Below, one piece after another: positions 60,622 through 64,000 of a DNA stretch of 64,000 nt. Position 1 is the first letter of the stretch, and each line of letters starts with the position of its first letter. The position numbers and the translations under genes are program-made. Source of the DNA: Photobacterium carnosum (GTDB lineage: Bacteria > Pseudomonadota > Gammaproteobacteria > Enterobacterales > Vibrionaceae); the NCBI RefSeq assembly GCF_002849605.1, contig NZ_NPIB01000020.1, forward strand, positions 22,851-86,850, given 5' to 3'. The notes beneath the pieces are model-generated. The model was given only the letters and a program-made list of their open reading frames with translations. It searched no databases and had not been told where the DNA came from.

Positions 60622-61431
60622 TCAACGCAATGATATTGTTTGTGTTTTACCATTACTACTTACTGTCATGTAAGGCAGTGAGCGAGCCGGTTGCTTTGAT
60701 CCGTTATCAACGAACGATACACCAGCCAATTTATTTGGGTGTTTGCTTGATAATGAATACTTGAACTGCTTAGTTGAAGCATCCGTTGCGTTGTAAAAGT
60801 GATATTTAAGCTGAGTGTGCGGCTGCTTGGCTTGGAGTGTTCGACCCATATCAACTAAACACTGACTATCGCTAACACATACACTTGGATCAACGTAAAT
60901 ATTAACAAGTTCAGTATTGGCATTTCCGGTATCGTCCATAACAATCGTGTCTTTAAGAGCAAACTCTTTCTTCTGCTCCCAATTCATCCAACGAGGGCTG
61001 TTTGGATCGTTCTGCTTCTCAACTTTAATCATGGTTATAGCAAATGCCGTTTCTAAACGTTCACGCTCAGTACGTTGTTTATAAGCTAGTTTAGCGTATT
61101 TAGTTCGTTCTTCTTCCGTTTTAGCCGAATTACCAAGAGCAATTACAGGATCTATATCTGGTGTCCATTTACCGCGAGGGGTGTACTCCATAATGTACTT
61201 ATACTTGGCATATTCCTGATTGCTCAAATTGAAGTTTTTAGCCTTAATAAGATCTTCTTTAGTTAGACCAATATTCACATCGTTAATACTAAGGTTTTGG
61301 GCAATATTACTTACAGTGTTGCTATATGATGCTTGGCTAGTCACGGTCTTAACAGAACTTGCTTGTGCCGGTACAGAGACAGCAGAAAACAATGCACTAG
61401 CGATGAAGAATGATAGTTTTGCAGATTTCAT
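60622..61431 (-). CDS. MPF_G conjugation protein, TIGR03759 (PFL_4693) type
   Basis: A 269-residue exported protein with signal peptide AKLSFFIASALFSAVSVPAQA. The family hallmark is at residues 58-115: KNFNLSNQEYAKYKYIMEYTPRGKWTPDIDPVIALGNSAKTEEERTKYAKLAYKQRTERERLE. The C-terminal part (VNIYVDPSVCVSDSQCLVDMGRTLQ) keeps the C-x(4)-C of family members in a thioredoxin-like position. Such proteins are part of the ICE-type mating system and act in the periplasm. Eleven nt separate it from the preceding gene, so it shares the operon started by pilL. Confidence 0.88.
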   Translation of the reverse strand: MKSAKLSFFIASALFSAVSVPAQASSVKTVTSQASYSNTVSNIAQNLSINDVNIGLTKEDLIKAKNFNLSNQEYAKYKYIMEYTPRGKWTPDIDPVIALGNSAKTEEERTKYAKLAYKQRTERERLETAFAITMIKVEKQNDPNSPRWMNWEQKKEFALKDTIVMDDTGNANTELVNIYVDPSVCVSDSQCLVDMGRTLQAKQPHTQLKYHFYNATDASTKQFKYSLSSKHPNKLAGVSFVDNGSKQPARSLPYMTVSSNGKTQTISLR

Positions 61432-61441
61432 AATTACTTCC

Positions 61442-62440
61442 CTAATTACGGAGCTTAACTAAACGATTATTCGGTGCAATAAACGTGACTGAGTGAGCTT
61501 CAATGCTTTTAACGACAAAACCATTCACGTTATAACCAGGGTAAATAACGCGAAAACCATCTGGCGACATTAACGTAGCTGAGTATTTGTGATTCCACAT
61601 ATCAATGCTGGCTAACGTAACACCGTTAATGCGATAGACTTCTTGGATCGAATTAGTCTTAGGTTTTCTTACTATCTTCTTGTGCTTACGAACAACGGGC
61701 TTTTGTTTGTACGAACTGGACTTCTTGGCCTCTTGTTTCTTAGCTTCAATGACTTTCTTAGCGTTAGCCTGTTCGATACCATCAACTTTCGTATTTAGAC
61801 GTATAAGGGCATTATCCGTTGAAAGTGACTTCTGATTAACAGCCGTAGTTAAGGTTTCTACCTTTTCATTGAGTGCTGTTACTTTATTTTCGTTACTGCC
61901 ATTCATTTGGAACATCGTAAGCTGATCACTCGATAGCTTTTCGATAGCAGCCTTGTTTTCTTCAACAATTTGCGACTCATTAACGGCACGACTCTTAATA
62001 CCGTCTAGTTGCTCTTGTATGAGCGCAACTTCACTTGCATAACCCTTGGCTTGGGTTTGTGCGTTTAAGCCCGTATACACGCCACCAGCAGCAAAAAGTA
62101 GACTAATACCAGTAACACACCAAAGTAGGACGTTGCTTTTCCCTGAACTTGAACGATTAGGTTCTTCATCATCCGGTATTTCTGTGTAAATAGGTTCAGC
62201 AACTTCTTTTTCTTCTTCTTCGAGGTACTGGTTTTCTAAGCTTTCATCAACCTCAGCATCATGGGCACTCTCAAGCTCAGGTTTAGGTTCAGGTTCTTGT
62301 CTTTCGATCACTTCACCATCACCACTTACATCTTTACCATCACTCGATACTTCTAAATCAAGATCACCGGTAGGATGCTGTAGCTGTTCATCTTTATTAT
62401 CGAACACTGCAAAATCATCATTCTTATCAGTTTTACTCAT
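61442..62440 (-). CDS. Membrane protein with coiled coil and PilP/GspC-like C-terminal domain
   Basis: 332 residues in four parts: an acidic Glu/Asp-rich cytoplasmic tail (1-100), one membrane helix (NVLLWCVTGISLLFAAGGVYTGL, about 103-125), a long periplasmic coiled coil (about 130-240), and a basic linker leading to a compact beta domain. The last 65 residues (RINGVTLASIDMWNHKYSATLMSPDGFRVIYPGYNVNGFVVKSIEAHSVTFIAPNNRLVKLR) resemble the PilP/GspC HR domain that touches the secretin. It probably links the inner membrane to the outer-membrane ring in pilus or channel assembly. It lies 8 nt after pilL. Confidence 0.7.
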   Translation of the reverse strand: MSKTDKNDDFAVFDNKDEQLQHPTGDLDLEVSSDGKDVSGDGEVIERQEPEPKPELESAHDAEVDESLENQYLEEEEKEVAEPIYTEIPDDEEPNRSSSGKSNVLLWCVTGISLLFAAGGVYTGLNAQTQAKGYASEVALIQEQLDGIKSRAVNESQIVEENKAAIEKLSSDQLTMFQMNGSNENKVTALNEKVETLTTAVNQKSLSTDNALIRLNTKVDGIEQANAKKVIEAKKQEAKKSSSYKQKPVVRKHKKIVRKPKTNSIQEVYRINGVTLASIDMWNHKYSATLMSPDGFRVIYPGYNVNGFVVKSIEAHSVTFIAPNNRLVKLRN

Positions 62441-62448
62441 ACTTCCCC

Positions 62449-62952
62449 CTAGCGATTATTGCTACCAACAAGAAACTTATATGACTTTTCTTTGTGGATA
62501 GGTTCAATGCCAACAAGATCTGCAGGGCAGATGATTTTTACTGTTCGCATGACAGGATCTACACGGTAATCAAAACCATCACCGATTAACGTGTCGATTA
62601 AATTACGAACGGTTACTTGGCTAACGCTACGTTGCACCAGTGGCAATGGTAACTGCATAAGACGATTGGCACTTGCCGTTAACTGACTAGGGGCAATAAG
62701 CGTGTAACCCGTTCGTAAGAGTACGTAATTCAATGCTTGACCAACCGTAGATACGTTCTGTGGAAAAGTAATTGTAGTTACAGTGAGTAGGGGATCTTTT
62801 TGCTCTGCAGATGCATCAACGTTAATTAGCGTTAAGCCATTTTCTACGTATTGTGGCAAACGATCTGGATTGTCGATTAGATTGGCGTTAGCTGTACTAG
62901 CCGCACCTACTAGTAGTAATGCCATTGTTAATTTAGATATGGATAACTTCAT
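62449..62952 (-). CDS. PilL-type protein of PFGI-1/ICE conjugation systems (TIGR03748)
   Basis: A 167-residue exported protein (signal KLTMALLLVGAASTANA). The conserved core runs from LTVTTITFPQNVSTVGQALNYVLLRTGYTL to LMQLPLPLVQRSVSQVTVRNLIDTLIGDGFDYRVDPVMRTVKIICP. This beta-alpha-beta unit is the secretin-like N-domain of TIGR03748 proteins, the first gene of many MPF_G clusters. It heads the minus-strand transfer operon here. The upstream gap carries a GATATTGCAAACAACAAAAA motif. The R64-type PilL/TcpQ lipoprotein at 2212-3345 is a different protein. Confidence 0.85.
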   Translation of the reverse strand: MKLSISKLTMALLLVGAASTANANLIDNPDRLPQYVENGLTLINVDASAEQKDPLLTVTTITFPQNVSTVGQALNYVLLRTGYTLIAPSQLTASANRLMQLPLPLVQRSVSQVTVRNLIDTLIGDGFDYRVDPVMRTVKIICPADLVGIEPIHKEKSYKFLVGSNNR

Positions 62953-63457
62953 TAGTAATAAACCTCATTATTCGTGAGATCATTATCAGGGAAGTTTTAT
63001 TTGTGAGCCGTTTTAGTCACTCAGCCGATATATTGTAGTTGTAGTAGAAGTTCATGATTTGATATTGCAAACAACAAAAACAATCTATTTTGCAGGTTAA
63101 TATGGTATGTGAGCGAATTTGGGCTGCTATATGTAGGTCATAGGTTTTTTATGGCCGCTGGCTTTTTACACTCCAGGGGGATTAGTCTAACTAAGTTATG
63201 CCCCTTTATTAGTTAAACCTAATATTCATTTATATCGTATTAACGTGATTTCGGATTAGTTTGTGTATGTAATCAGGCTTATTAAATATACTGTTAAGTT
63301 TCATATTGGGATTACGGCAATTTGATTACATAGTCATTCATTTTTATTCGTGACTTGGGCTGAAAAAGTTGATTATGTAACTGTTTTTTTGTCTTATGAT
63401 TTAGATTTTGTGGTAAAAAGTCAGAAGATTATTAAGGTTGTTAATCTGGAGAGTACT
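62953..63457. promoter_or_regulatory. Divergent promoter region of the transfer operon
   Basis: 505 bp between the transfer operon and a plus-strand gene. The operator-like motif GATATTGCAAACAACAAAAA (63061-63080, continuing CAATC) lies about 110 bp before pilL and matches 30630-30655. No gene is seen. Confidence 0.45.
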
Positions 63458-63778
63458 ATGCCAAAACATCATTTTTTATTGACTTACTCAGTATCTCCCA
63501 ACGGAAGTGGGGATAAAGAAAGCCGAGCAGCCGATAAAGTTAGACGAAAGATCACTAAATTAGAAGAATGGCGAAAGTTAGATAATGTAGAGACTGCTTT
63601 TGAAGGACAACTTTACCTTGTTTCAAATGATGTCGAAGATAAAAGAAGTGAAGCAGAAGAAGATGTTACTAAGGTTTTTAGAGCTGTAGTTGATGAACTC
63701 GATGCATATTCTGATGTTTGGGTTAATGTAGCGTTATCAGTTGATAAGCTTGGTGCTTGTATCGAATTTAGAGTTTAA
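63458..63778 (+). CDS. Hypothetical protein, 106 aa
   Basis: A small charged alpha/beta protein: HHFLLTYSVSPNGSGDKESRAADKVRRKITKLEEWRKLDNVETAFEGQLYLVS, then AEEDVTKVFRAVVDELDAYSDVWVNVALSVDKLG. Unrecognised. Two paired beta-alpha units suggest a ferredoxin-like fold. The start ATG 63458 has GGAG at 63448 with good spacing; the longer frame to 63350 lacks one. It is ended by a CCCAACG/CGTTGGG terminator. Confidence 0.6.
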   Translation: MPKHHFLLTYSVSPNGSGDKESRAADKVRRKITKLEEWRKLDNVETAFEGQLYLVSNDVEDKRSEAEEDVTKVFRAVVDELDAYSDVWVNVALSVDKLGACIEFRV

Positions 63779-63812
63779 GAACCTAAAACTTAACAGAGCA
63801 TTTAAGAGTGAT

Positions 63813-63852
63813 TCCCAACGCTTAGCATTTTTAGTCCTATCGTTGGGTTTCG
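63813..63852 (+). terminator. Hairpin terminator
   Basis: CCCAACG (63814) pairs with CGTTGGG (63841), followed by TTTCGTG; the T run is weak. Confidence 0.5.
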
Positions 63853-63873
63853 TGTTTAAGGCATTATGCTTAG

Positions 63874-64000
63874 TGAAGTGGTCAAGTAAAACTGTACACC
63901 TTTATAGGTGTTTAAATTAAGCGGCTGCTTCCATCACCACTGGCGGTAAATAGTTGTTATAACTATGGCCCCGCTTAGTGTTGTAATGCTGCAATATATA
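63874..64000 (-). mobile_element. End of an IS3-family insertion sequence (continues beyond window)
   Basis: The terminal sequence TGAAGTGGTCAAGTAAAACT (63874-63893) is like the ends of IS3/IS150-group elements, and a transposase C-terminus follows on the minus strand. The other end lies outside the window. Confidence 0.75.
63917..64000 (-). CDS. IS3-family transposase OrfB, C-terminal 27 residues
   Basis: The minus-strand frame ends YILQHYNTKRGHSYNNYLPP, then VVMEAAA and a stop. The 'YN..R.H....Y..P' pattern is the conserved end of IS3-group integrase-type transposases (rve domain). The rest of the gene is outside the window. Confidence 0.85.
   Translation of the reverse strand, partial: YILQHYNTKRGHSYNNYLPPVVMEAAA

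Noticed and set aside
1..64000. tRNA or rRNA genes
   Set aside because: No cloverleaf-like or rRNA-like sequence was noticed on either strand while reading; not tested by software.

Overview
The window reads as about three quarters of a large self-transmissible plasmid from a marine gammaproteobacterium, most likely Vibrionaceae (Vibrio, Aliivibrio or Photobacterium). Reasons: low GC, an iteron origin with a Rep_3-type initiator, an R64/TcpQ-like pilus cluster, MPF_G-type transfer genes, an I-F-variant CRISPR-Cas system, and the end of an IS3-family element at the right edge. No relaxase, ParA/ParB or complete VirB4-type ATPase is visible, so those genes must lie outside the window. Genus and plasmid identity are inference.

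Layout. 1-4 kb: type IVb pilus genes (PilO-like, cut by the window edge, PilN secretin, PilL/TcpQ-like lipoprotein) and a divergent DsbC-like oxidoreductase. 4.1-6.4 kb: an AT-rich ATPase + HNH pair resembling the Septu defence system. 6.9-12 kb: unknown genes, a TIGR03747-type membrane protein and the TraD coupling protein. 13.1-16.1 kb: the replication origin (Dam-site cluster, CTTTA-rich AT tract, 14 iterons, perfect DnaA box) and rep. 16.8-44.2 kb: a long minus-strand accessory region of five transcription units. Each starts with a related promoter-plus-leader element, and many genes share a GGAATTATCTAATG start context. The products include a frameshifted C5 methyltransferase, two adenine-methyltransferase-like proteins, a DUF6884-DpdA-like fusion, an SSB-like tandem OB protein, an ART-like protein and many small unknowns. 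This looks like a leading-region anti-restriction island, made early during transfer. A separate plus-strand block (30.7-38.4 kb) sits inside it: a decayed serine-recombinase fragment, then cas6f-cas3-cas7-cas5 and a 23-repeat array, with no cas1, cas2 or cas8.

44-53 kb: GNAT protein, Xre/RES toxin-antitoxin pair, the methylase half of a split prepilin peptidase (the protease half is at 23.8 kb), endonuclease I, small lipoproteins and regulators. 53.3-63 kb: an MPF_G-type transfer cluster read right to left (PilL-type TIGR03748, PilP/GspC-like protein, TIGR03759, lytic transglycosylase, TIGR03765) interleaved with unknown genes. 63.9-64 kb: the C-terminal end of an IS3-family transposase.

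Together the genes make mating-pair pili and a transfer channel, replicate the plasmid, and carry two layers of conflict genes: DNA modification and ssDNA protection for the plasmid's own entry, and CRISPR-Cas, Septu-like and RES modules against competitors. Two plasmid-wide operator-like motifs (TACAATACT/AGTATTGTA, and GATTTTGTAAAC followed by CAA) suggest coordinated control. Functional names come from reading motifs by eye; no database search was run.
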